64,000 nucleotides of DNA. Source: Congeria kusceri (taxonomy: Eukaryota > Mollusca > Bivalvia > Myida > Dreissenidae). Position numbers and translations under genes: made by a program. Location: contig CM051034.1 of assembly GCA_027627225.1 (NCBI GenBank), positions 20,072,480 to 20,136,479 of the forward strand. Direction: 5' to 3'. The notes under the pieces were generated by a model. The model searched no databases. It had not been told where the DNA came from and was given only the letters and a program-made list of their open reading frames with translations. The first letter of the stretch is position 1. Each line of letters begins with the position of its first letter. This document shows positions 1 through 12,800 of this stretch, one piece after another.

Positions 1-300
1 AAAGCGTTTTCTACATATCATGCGGAAACAAAATGGTCTACAGAGGAAACAGTTTTCATGTTACAAGCCTCTGTCACCTTGACCTTTGACCTGTTGACCT
101 CAAAATTGATAGGCATATTCCTTTCCTCCCAATTAGCCAGCATACCAACTTAAATGATCCTAGGTCAAAGCGTTCTCTAGATATCGTGTGGAAACGAAAT
201 GGTCTACGGACAGACTGACCGACCATCCGACCGACCGACGGACAGGTGCAAAGTAATATACCCCAACTTCTTCGAAGGGGGGCATAAATATTGATGATGT
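1..300. repeat. Dispersed mollusc-type repeat ending in a GACC/GACGG box
   Basis: Two diverged copies of a segment with GTGTGGAAACGAAATGGTCT (positions 20-45 and 187-206) flank a CCTTGACCTTTGACC motif. A GACCGACC...GACGGACAGG tract (213-246) follows, then a short end with GGGGGGCATAAAT. Similar box-plus-end arrangements occur at 20.28 kb, 32.13 kb and 45.16 kb. No coding capacity. It lies in the XPO7 intron after exon 16. Confidence 0.55.
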
Positions 301-744
301 TAATACACATATTAATATTGCATTTCTAAAATATCTCTTGTTACAACTATTATGAACCATGGACATATTTTACTGCATTTGTATATGAAATATGCTATGT
401 TTTGTTAGTTAATAAATAGAATGTTATTTAAATAAATAGATTTATTAGATATATGGTGTGTTTTTTAGTAACAATTATATGTGAAGTTATATATAGTATA
501 GGTACATATAGTATGCCAACCGACCGTCTCTAACTTAAAAATTACAGGCGACCCCTAATGGGCTCCAAGCTTTCATATTTGGCGAAAAAAGAAGTGGCGA
601 CAACTTTTCAAAAGCCAGAGGGAACCCTGATTTTGGATTTTTTTTCCTTCAATGGGGAAAAATAAACCACATTTGGCATTAGGAATGCGTCCGTTTACCG
701 GACCCTGTTATAGAAGGAAAAAAAAACACTGACTCAGCACTCAC

Positions 745-889
745 AGTGTGGTTGTTAAGCATGAACTGCACAGCCTCCAGTTTCACAAGCTTTCTCACGC
801 TGCTGTAGCCCACGGAGAGGTCACTGAGCAGCTGAAGAGTCTTCGAAATTATCTGCTCACTGCGTCCCCAGAACTTCAAGTTTGTGATT
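745..889 (-). CDS. XPO7: XPO7 exon 16 (last exon visible)
   Basis: 145 bases, residues 603-651. It codes [40 protein letters not shown] and QFMLNNHT. Acceptor TTTCAG; donor ACT|GTGAGT at 739-744. The gene continues left of the window: nothing in 1-744 matches the expected next block, so the next exon is beyond the edge. Confidence 0.95.
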
Positions 890-3800
890 CTGAAATCAAC
901 CAGAAACATCACAGTTTAGAGAATACATATTTTCTAATAGGAAATTTAGAAGAAAATTTTTACCGTTTCAAAGTTCGCCAAACGTTTTGAAAAAGGGGCC
1001 AAGATTCATCTTAACACTGAAAAGTTTAAATAGATAAATAAAGGGTGAACACAGTCTGCATATAATGTCGCTCCATGTTAAAATGTTTGCAGTATTCTTT
1101 CATTATCCATAAACATGCAAACAGCATACAGTGTATATACATAGTTTACTTTATTATCTCATCCCAATTACTGATATAAGTGTTTATTATAGATTAATAT
1201 GCATGCATAGCAAAGCAATTATAAAATGCAAAATTCTCACATTTTCCCGATGAACACACTGAGGACCATGGACTCATCACTGAGGCCAAGTACTTCTGAC
1301 AGTCTGCGGTAAACCTGGAAATATATGCAAGTCAAGAATTATAATCACTGGTTACTGCAACCAGATGCTTGTTACAAGGAAACGTGCACTAGATTATTGT
1401 ACAAAGACGACAAAGGAGAGAGTGAGATACTGACCATACTATAGATTTCACATAATTGCAACCATGAAAATGTCACAAGAGGGCCAAAGTGGCCCTGGTC
1501 GCTCACCTGCGTATAATTAACGTTTACCAAAAGATACAGCTCGTTGGAACAGAAAACAGGGTGTTAGATTTGCTGACTTTGCAGCAAATATTTTTCAGCT
1601 TCCCTTTGCAAGAATTTTGACATTTTGTCAAATGTGAGAATTTACCTTAGTTAACAAACAGTTATTGGCATTAAGTGACAACATTGGAAGACTGTGGAAA
1701 GACACAGAAGAAACCAAAAGCAATGAAAACTAGAATGTGTTGTTTTTTAATCACATATCTGTCCCAATGGCTGGTAGACAGTTTATAGGAAAGTAACAGC
1801 TTGTACAAGTGGACAACTAAGCATCTATTTGACATCCGTAACTTTGTGCTCAGGTGAGCTAAATTCACAAATACATTAAAATATTGGTTGCACTATTGAT
1901 AATATTAAATATTTTGCAATGATACATTTGTGTACACCTAAGATTGCAATGTCTCAAATCTGATTTTGGCTTAATATGATCACATATGCATGTATCTTTA
2001 TAAAACTGTTAAAATCATTGACGAAATAATACTTTCCAAGCAAAAGTTCCAAAGTAAATGTCAAAAACACAAACACATTTCAGGGACAAGTCTAGACTGA
2101 ACACGTTTCTGCCAACCTTAGATGATTTTTGGACTTGGTCTCCCACATAGATTTTCCTGAACTGCTCAAAGAAACTTAGAATGGCGAGATCTAACTTCTC
2201 ACAACCGTTCTGTGCGAGACGTGAGTCCGTGAGATTCATCAACTGTAGTACCCTGGAAATGTAAAAACATGGTATAAAATATATCCTACAAAAGCATAAC
2301 AGATGTTGATTTTATTCATTTTATGACGCTTCGAAAAAAACAAGGAAATTTGACATGCTGCATAAATAACATACAAACATCTACTTTTAACACCAACTCA
2401 AAGGTAAAAAGTGTAACATTACTTTTAACACCAACTCAAAGGTAAAAAGTGTAACATTATGACACTTATTTAAGTGTCTAAAATAGAAAAAACATTATCG
2501 CATCTACTCCCCTATGAAAGGTACTATCCCATAGAGATCGATAGAGCTAAAAGAGGAATAATAAAGTTCCAGCAAATTTTGATCATAGTGTTTTGTTGTT
2601 TAACAAATAAATAATTCTCGTCCTCTCTCCTCTCCTCTCCCCCCTCCCCTCCCCTCCCTCTCCCTCTCTCTATATATATAGTTTTATAATTACCTACATA
2701 TTGGGTCTACCCAAAATGTTTCTTTAACTATTGTGACATTAGGGTTAGGGTTAGTTTGTCTTAGTTCCAGTTAGGGTTAGGTTGAGGGTTAGGTTAAGGG
2801 TTAGGTTGAGGGTTAGGTTTAGAGCCCCATGTTATGATTGCAAATGGCGAGTGAGCTACCTTGTTTCTACAGTCTATATGTAATATAGGGACCTTAACAT
2901 TAACTGACTTACCTATGTTATGATTGCAAATGGCGAGTGAGCTACCTTGTGTCTACAGTCTATATGTAATACAGGGACCTTAACATTAACTGACTTACCT
3001 ATGTTATGATTGCAAATGGCGAGTGAGCTACCTTGTGTCTACAGTCTATATGTAATACAGGGACCTTAACATTAACTGACTTACCTATGTTATGATTGAA
3101 AATGGCGAGTGAGCTAACTTGTGTCTACAGTCTATATGTAATATAGGGACCTTAACATTAACTGACTTACCTATGTTATGATTGCAAATGGCGAGTGAGC
3201 TACCTTGTTTCTACAGTCTATATGTAATATAGGGACCTTAACATTAACTGACTTACCTATGTTATGATTGCAAATGGCGAGTGAGCTAACTTGTGTCTAC
3301 AGTCTATATGTAATATAGGGACCTTAACATTAACTGACTTACCTATGTTATGATTGCAAATGGCGAGTGAGCTACCTTGTGTCTACAGTCTATATGTAAT
3401 ATAGGGACCTTAACATTAACTGACTTACCTATGTTATGATTGCAAATGGCGAGTGAGCTAACTTGTGTCTACAGTCTATATGTAATATAGGGACCTTAAC
3501 ATTAACTGACTTACCTATGTTATGATTGAAAATGGCGAGTGAGCTAACTTGTGTCTACAGTCTATATGTAATATAGGGACCTTAACATTAACTGCTTACC
3601 TATGTTATGATTGAAAATGGCAAGTGAGCTACCTTGTGTCTACAGTCTATATATAATATAGGGACTAGGAATATTAGCTTCAATTAAACAACCAAGCGCC
3701 CGATTTCGAAGAGTAAATGTATTTCAACATTTGGTAGCGATACATTATGGAGCTGACTTCTATGTGTAGTTACCTGCAGACCAGTTCCCCGTCCATGGCG

Positions 3801-6800
3801 TCGTGTTCGTCTGTGGTGGTGAAGGCTACACGGCCACCGATCACCGACCCAATGATGTACACCAGCCACGTGAGTCGACCTGGTGGAAACATTACCAGCA
3901 ATATTCAGGCTCAAAGGCCAAAAATGTATATATTTTATCACAGCTGCAGCTCATTTTATGTCACAAATCAACATTAGCAAACAGCTTTATCAATATCAGC
4001 AATTATTATCATGCCAAAATTTTCTGATCATATTATAAGAGGATATTCTTTGGCAATATCAACAAATCAGGACATTTAAGGTTTTCTACCAACATGCATT
4101 AATCCAGCAAAAATTGTTTTTTAAATGATATAAAGAATGATAATTATGCCAAACAGATAATCTATAAATAGCTTTCAAAAACACAAATACTAAAATTTGT
4201 GTTACAAGTAACAATATTCAACCAAGATTTCGTCACAAACCTTCTTGAACGGAGAGTTCGGCCCTGTTTCCCCCGCCGGTGTTCACCAGTTCCTGGTAGC
4301 GCTGTGCCGACTCATCAAACAACCGCACTAGCAAGGCACACGTCTTGTCGTACTCACACCGACCAATGGTGGACAGCTTTCCAATACACAGATACAGTGT
4401 CTATTACTCTAAACATTACAGCTGTTTGATAAGTTCCGGGAAATACACAAACACAGTGTATATTACTCTAAACATTTTAACTGTTTAAAATGTATAAAAC
4501 ATTTGCATGAAACATATGTGATACCATAAAATGTGGAAAATATCTGTAACTAACTTGTTTATATTTTTATCCCTAAATGATTGCATTCCATATTGCTGAG
4601 TAGGCCATAATTTTTATTGCTTTAATGTCACATTTATATGTTTTTCTTTGATAAATTAAAAGATTTTTAAAACTCAATAGATATAGCAAATGTTCTTAGT
4701 TTGCTGTCAAGCTTGCATATATATATATTTATATATAACATTTGAAGAATTATTTAACAAACGACCAATAAACACTTAGGAACTAATATGCATGATTCCT
4801 TCTTACCTGTTCTAGCTGTTGTGAGATGAGGCCATGGTCTTCTAATGGGTCTTCCAAACCATCTCTGAAAAACACAGGTGCATTCCAGAGTCACTATCAT
4901 CACTTTTTATCTCTTTGCCTTTTTAAGTGTAAAAGCAGTATACTGAATTAAAATATAAACCACTACAGATTGCCGCTGCTTCTGTACCTTGAACAAATCG
5001 ATTCAATTTTTAACACAAAACCACGAAACATAAAGACGACTAGATAATGCATGTTCATGTGTAAGTTACGCAAAAAATCACATGATAACGCACAAAAACT
5101 AAAATCAGGGTGTACATTTATAAACAAAATTTTTAATCTTTGCGTACGAGTAGAAATGAACATCAGACCCATAACTGTTAAACGTGTGGATGTGTGCAAA
5201 TTCGTTATATAAAACATGTTGATTCTCTTGAAATGTCTACTAATTTTTTAGTATTACTATAGAGCATTCGTATGCACTTTTAAACTAACCTATTTTCCAC
5301 TTTCTGTGTTACTTTCCCACTGAAAGTACATTTACCCTCATACATTTGAGACTGAGCGTAGTTTAACCACCATAAATTCTTGTTTGAGTGTACATTTACC
5401 CTGTACGCAAACAAGAGCTGTTGGAGGACAGCACGCTCTAAATTTTTCTAAATTTCAAAACAGTGACCTTGACCCAACTAACCTCATATGCAATCTCATG
5501 CAATGTCTTGTTATACAGTATCTATAAATTGAATTTTATTGAATTGTTCTAGAGTTGTAAAGCAGATTTTTTTTTCTACTTTTAGTAACAGTGACCTTGA
5601 CCTTGATCCCACCCAACCCACCACAAATGTAATTCCAAGTAAAGTGTTGCTTTAGGGTATTTATGTATGAAGATTGTTCTCAAGTCAGAGAGTGGAAATC
5701 AAAAGTTGACGCCGCCATTCCACCCACTTAAATTTTTTATGTGTAAAAATGCCCATAATTTTGACAAATTTCAAAGTAGAGTTATCTTAACTGGCCTATG
5801 AGTTTATTGTAACATAGGGAATAAGTGTGATAAATTTGAATGAAATCCCTCAAGCCATTCCTGAGTTACCAGCTTACCAAAAAACTTGAACCTGTGCATA
5901 TGCTTATTGTAAATTTTTAAGTGCAAAAAGGCCCATAATTTTGACAAATTTCAAACTAGAGTTATCAAAATTGGCCTATGAGTTCATTTTAATATAGGGA
6001 ATAATAAGTGTTCTAAATCTGAATGAAATCCCTCAAGTCATTTCTGAGAAACCAGCTGACCGAAAAACATGAACCTGTCCATATAGCTTATATGTAAAAT
6101 TTCTAAGTGTAAAAAGGCCCATAATTTTGACAAATTTCAAACTAGAGTTACCAAACTTGGCCTATAGGTTCATTTTAATATGGGGAATAAATGTTTTAAG
6201 TTTGAATGGAATCCCTCAAGCCATTCATGAGAAACTAGCTACCGAAAAACTTTAACCTAGCTCGAACGCTGGCGCCAATGCCAACGCCCGCGCAGGTAGA
6301 ATTGCTTGCCTTTTTTTTGAAAAGTTGAGCTAAAAATTATCTGGACCAGTGAACATAATCCATAAATTATTATCCAAACTGATGCAATGAGACTCACTGA
6401 ATTCCAATACAATTTCAACCAAGTACACATATTTTTCCATAAAGGTACAACCAATGCCTAACAGCTGCTGGTTACCTGACAACAACATGGACAGACTCGA
6501 GTCTGGACGTGATGTACGCGCTTGTCACCTCAGGTGTGTAGGTCTCAAGCATGTGGGGCTCAGTGGCCTTCACGTACGGCACAGAGGCCACCATCCGCTG
6601 CCAGAGGCTTAGCAAGTAGTGAACACTGTTGGGGGCAAACTGCCACATCTGAAACAGAGGCTTAGCAAGTAGTGAACACTGTTGCCACATCTGAAACAGA
6701 GGCTTAGCAAGTAGTGAACACTATTCCCACATCTAAAACAGAGGTTTAGCAAGTAGTAAGCACTGTTGCCACATCTGAAACAGAAGCTTAGCAAGTAGTG

Positions 6801-9800
6801 AACACTGTTGCCACATCTGAAACAGAGGCCTAACAAGTAGTGAACACTGTTGCCACATCTGAAACAGAGGCTTAGCAGGTAGTGAACACTATTGCCACTT
6901 CTGAAACAGAGGCCTAGCAAGTAGTGAACACTGTTGCCACATTTGAAACAGAGGCTTAGCAAGTAGTGAACACTGTTGCCACATCTGAAACAGAGGCTTA
7001 GCAGGTAGTGAACACTATTGCCACATCTAAAACAGAGGCCTAACAAGTAGTAAACACTGTTGCCACACCTGAAACAGCGGCTTAGCAAGTAGTGAACACT
7101 GTTGCCACATCTTAAACAGAGACCTAAAGCAAGTAGTGAACACTATTACCATATCTGAAACAGAGGCTTAGCAAGTAGTGAACACTGTTGCCACATCTGA
7201 AACAGAGGCTTGGCAAGTAGTGAACACTGTTGCCACATCTTAAACAGAGACTTAAAGCAAGTAGTGAACACTGTTGCCACATCTGAAACAGAGGCTTAGC
7301 AAGTAGTGAACACTGCTGCCACATCTTAAACAGAGACTTTAAGCAAGTAGTGAACACTGTTGCCACATCTGAAACAGAGGCTTAGCAGGTAGTGAACACT
7401 GTTGCCACATCTTAAACAGAGACTTAAAGCAAGTAGTGAACACTGTTGTCCCATCTTAAACAGAGGCCTAACAAGTAGTGAACACTATTGCCACATCTGA
7501 AACAGAGGCTTAGCAGGTAGTGAACACTATTGCCACATCTAAAACAGAGGCCTAACAAGTAGTGAACACTGTTGCCACATCTGAAACAGAGGCTTAGCAG
7601 GTAGTGAACACTGTTGCCACATCTAAAACAGAGGCCTAGCAAGTAGTGAACACTGTTACCACACCTGAAACAGAGGCTTAGCAAGTAGTGAACACTGTTG
7701 CCACATCTTAAACAGAGACTTAAAGCAAGTAGTGAACACTATTACCATATCTGAAACAGAGGCTTAGCAAGTAGTGAACACTGTTGCCACATCTTAAACA
7801 GAGACTTAAAGCAAGTAGTGAACATTACTGCCACATCTGAAACAGAGGCTTAGCAAGTAGTGAACACTGTTTGGGGCGTACTGTTACACCTGAAACACAT
7901 TTTTCGGGCCTCAGAGGACGTTAACGACCTCAGAAGGGTGTATTATCCCTATAGTAAACACTAGTGATACATCTGAAAAAGAGGCTTAGCAAGTAGTGAA
8001 CACTATTAGGGGCAAACTGCCACATCTGAAGCAAACAAAGTTAACGAGTACATGTATTTTCCTATGCACGAATGTCACCCAGGCATTTCAGATTTTGAAA
8101 ACCTTGAGCAAAAAACCCCTGGCTTGAAATGTAGAGGTGTCAAAATTAAAATGTCAGGGGTCAAAATGCTTAAGTCATAGGATTTTGCTTCTACCTAATT
8201 ATTTGTTAAACGCTCTGCAAATGGTAATTTGTGTTCAGAACTAGAAAAAATTCCCAATAAACACAAGAAGTATAATAAAAATGTTAGTTCTTCTAGTTAT
8301 TTTGAAGTTGGCAAATAAAGAGCAATTGCATAAAAATGATGCAGGAATTCTGCATGAATTGAAATCCCTGTCACTCACCTGTAGACTAGTCACAGTAAAC
8401 TCTGCCACCAGTTTAATCACTGTGGGATAGTCGTCCACTTTCACTAGCTCCCCAAGCTGGTAGTTTGACTTGAGCCGGGCAAGTAGTCGGCAGAACTCGT
8501 GGTAGTTACTGGGTTCTGAAAGTCCTTGCACTTGTGGGTTCTCAAGAATGTCTTTCACTCCTGTCACTATGTGGTTGAGGAATTTGGCACGCTCCGCGTT
8601 ATTAAATAGAGATCTTCTGACGGAAGCAATCTGTACCATGCAAGATAGGGCCTGAAAAACGACAACCACCATAGAAGAAATATGAGAATCATGTGATTTA
8701 CTGTCAGAACTTACAGAGGCCTAATATGTATTAAAATATGTGATTTACTGTCAGAACTTACAGAAGCCTAATATGTATTAAAATATGTGATTTACTGTCA
8801 GAACTTACAGAGGCCTAATATGTATTAAAATATGTGATTTACTGTCAGAACTTACAGACGCCTAATCTGTATTAAAATATGTGACAACTCAATATATATC
8901 TGAATGAATATCAATTGCACAATATCATGAAGTATTTTGTCTTTCAATGAAGTTTACATTTTCAATCCAGTTTAAGCACTCAATTTTACACATGGAAAGT
9001 TTCAATTGTTTCACATTACAAGTTTCAATCTTACCATTGGTGACAGAGATGTTGGCAAACCAGAATAGAGGTTGAAGAACAGCTGCAGTGTTGAGAAGTC
9101 CAGGAAGGCTGGAAAATAGCAGAGATAAATAGAAAGCTGACATATTTCATCAGGGTTGTGGAAATATCTAAATTTTTGAACTTGTCCATGGACAAGTTCA
9201 TTGCAAAAATCTACTTGTCCGCAAGCAACAGTCACTTGTCCAAATAAAATATAGTTTTTATTCCTGGCCTTCCTAATATATTTTATTTCATTAAATAATA
9301 AATGAAACAAAATTTGTAATTTAAATGTAGAAGAATGTAATAATAAGATAATTAACTTCCAACATTTACGGCATTTCCACACCCTGAAATTGAACTTGTC
9401 ATTGGACAGGTAGACAGCAAAAATGTACTTGTCCAACAGCAAAAATACCCGCGTCGGACAAGGTGGGCATGGGATTTCAGCAAACATACCCGCGTCGGAC
9501 AAGGTGGGCATGGGATTTCCACACCCCTGTATTTGATGATTATTTAACTATGAAACAGGCTGTAATACTCCATACTGGTTATGAACATTAGATTAAAGCA
9601 TTTGGGTTATTTTTCTGAGCAAAACCAGTACTCAGTACAACAGAAAAAGGTATTTAACAATTTCACGACAGGGTAAATAGTATTGCATATTTTTTCCAAA
9701 GTCTCTTACCAAATTTTGGTGAAATAAATTCATATGGTGAAAGTCGAAATAAATGACACAATTTTAGAAACTCGAGCTGTCACTTTAAGTGATTAATACC

Positions 9801-12800
9801 CCACATACATGCACTGCTTTGACACATAATGACCTTCAATTGTAATCTTGACATTGGAAATACGAGCATGTACATGACCCATCATCTGATCATGGGGAAT
9901 AATAATATGCAGTAATAATATGAAAATCCTTCAAGGCAATTAGAAGTTATGGAGAGAAAATGAAATATGGATTGACGCATAGATGGACCAACATGTGTGA
10001 ATCCTATAAAGTCCCACTTTTCACAAAAGATAGGGTATATATAATAAATGATAAGTTTTAATTTAAGGATACATTATTACAACATTCGAATGTCGCAGGA
10101 AAACGAAGTAAATCCGTGTCAGTTATCTGCCCACCTGTTCTCCAGCTGGTGGGTATCTGTACTGTACAGAGGTCGTCTGAGGACTCGTCTGTGGACGTGC
10201 CTATGAAGTCAAACGTCAGGCAGTTGTGGGCCAACCGAAGGGAATGTAGCAACAAACCATGCTGAAATTGACAAGTCAAAATATAGTACACAATATGTGT
10301 ACGCTATATCTATGTCAATGGCCATAGCATCTCATATTTAATTATTCACTTGATATCTATAAATTTAAACATTCTGTGCCTATTGAAAACAATATAAATG
10401 TGGAATGTTGTGGGAAAACCGGGCTTAATGCAGGTGCATACAGGGTCTTCCCGCATTAACCTGTGCACAGGCTAGTCCGGGACAACACTTTACGCCTACA
10501 GTGGATTTATGTTTAGAAGAGACTTCCTTGAAACAGAAAATACCATAAAAGCGGAAAGTGTCGTCCTGAATTAGCCTGTGCTGGCTGCACAGGCTGATCC
10601 GGGATGACACTTTACGCAGATGCATTTAGCCCGGGTTTCCCATGAAACTCCTAAGATATATTTCCCATTAGTAGTAGGTATGTGGACAGTCATAGATTTC
10701 AATAATGCTATATCACACGTTAGCTTTCACGCATGAATTGTCTTACAATAAAACAGATTAAATTTAAAATTATATGATATCAAGTTAATCATCACTTTTC
10801 GTCATAAAAGGTGCAACAAAAATCCAAAGCTTCAAAAATGGATGCACAATACATGCTTCCTCATTCATACATTTATCTTGGCAGGGTTAGAAATTTTCTA
10901 TAAAACACATTCATAATATTTTGTGACTTACTTTTGTGGCAACTCATAAAATTACAAATTCTACTCGCAAGATTTTGCCAGCTTGGATAAAAATTTCCTA
11001 TATTTTCTATCTTTTCCCGGCATTTTGCGAGTATGTGAGTCCCAATTCGATCCCTACATGGTTTAGTAAAATGCCTAAGTATTTTTTAAACCCCCAATTT
11101 AAAGTAAAACTAATTTGTCCCAATTTCTACATACTGGTTCCAAATGCAACCTGTCAATCAAGGACTGAGTTATCAATTATGAGTTTAAATTTCAGTGGTA
11201 AATAATAACACATGGTTGCATAATCCAATCAAATACTTCAAATCCTTGGACAAACAACCTTAGACAAACAGAAAGGCGGAGCAATATATGATTTTGCAAC
11301 AGGTCAATAACATATGCATTGCTAAATAAAACACTGTAATGGAACTGTGAAATCACTTAGACATTTAGGACCAGCAACAGACCTGATTTTCATCTGCGAA
11401 GTCCAGTGTTTTAATGTTGCCTGCGGCTGTACGCAGCAATGAACACGACAGCTGGAAAATCTCAAACAACTGTGTGTCACGAAAGGACGAGGCAATCTTG
11501 CGGTGCTTGGTCAGTGAACGACTTATCTCAGCCTGAAATGAAGTCAACAACATTTTCATATAAAATTCGATTATTGGTGGTAAAGACATGGTAGTACAGA
11601 ACAAAAAAATCACAATCATTAATTTGTGAATGTACCACGACATTCTCAATCTTTCAGCAAATGGCTCAAAGATTTTTTTTAATAAGATCTAATAAAGTAA
11701 TGGAAATAAGGGCTTGCTCTTTAGTGTGTCATCCTTGGTGCTGGTGTACATTGCATGGCTATTTAATGCTCATGTTATACTTTATATTAAATGTGAATAA
11801 CATTATTTTCTATTTATCCATGGGTCTCGTCTTGATAGTGAAACTAAGCACTTTTTGTCATGACTTTGTGGACACCAGTAAAAAATTAACTGTGTAATTT
11901 CGCCTCCAACATATTCATATAACATTTAACTGGGTGAAAGTCATAAAATACTAGTACATACACTGTCACCTACCTCGCTGACCCTGTTCATCTCACATAC
12001 GAGTTGGGACAGCAGCTGTACACCTATCATGATGTGCTGGGTGGAGCCACTCTGTATGAACTTGCCGACGTCCGATACCACATTCCGAAACACGTACTCA
12101 TCCTTGGCTACGTCAAACCAACCAAGGTTCGTGATACGAGAAAAGAGCTGAAACAGAGAAACAGAGTATGAAGCATGATTGAGCTAGCAGGGCTTTTTAA
12201 TTTTTATAGGTTGGGAATAAGGTTTCGACTTTACGCCGAGTTTTTCGTGATACGAGAACAGTTTGTTTGTTTGGATTTTTCGTCATATTTAACAGAATTT
12301 GGTCATAGAACGACAGTCACTTAACCTACTCACACTTTTCCTGGGCAAGCTTAGCCGATCTACACAGTTTACCAGTACCAAGTGGTAATTTACTTACCGT
12401 AAATTACCATGTATTACGCGCATCTTTTTACCCTAAAGTTCGGCTATGAAAATTTGGTGCGCGTTATACACGGTAACAGTCATTTTCAGCCATGTTTTTT
12501 TTTTTAATTTAGTTAATTTTTCGTTATTTTTATTTCATATGTGGCGCGTCATGAGAAAACCGGTCTTAATGCATGTGCGTAAAGTGTCGTCCCGGATTAG
12601 CCTGTGCAGTCCGCACAGGCTAATCCAGGACGGCACTTTCCGCCTACAGTTGATTTATGTTTAGAAGAGACTTTCTTGAAATATAAAATACCATAAAAGC
12701 GGAAAGTGCCGTCCCGGATCAGCCTGTGCGGACTGCACAGGCTGATCCGGGATGACACTTTACGCACATGCATCAAGTCCGGTTTTCCCATGACGCGCCT

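Noticed and set aside
748..990. 80-codon plus-strand frame
   Set aside because: It is the reverse of XPO7 exon 16, which matches exportin-7 in order and phase.
6609..7684. Minus-strand frames with [14 protein letters not shown] repeats resembling a repeat protein
   Set aside because: They are the 42-bp junction array read in a shifted frame; resemblance to exon 10 comes from its origin, not from a gene.
9011..9511. 166-codon minus-strand frame overlapping XPO7 exon 8
   Set aside because: Only the part within 9035-9108 is coding; the rest runs through the acceptor into a dispersed repeat.
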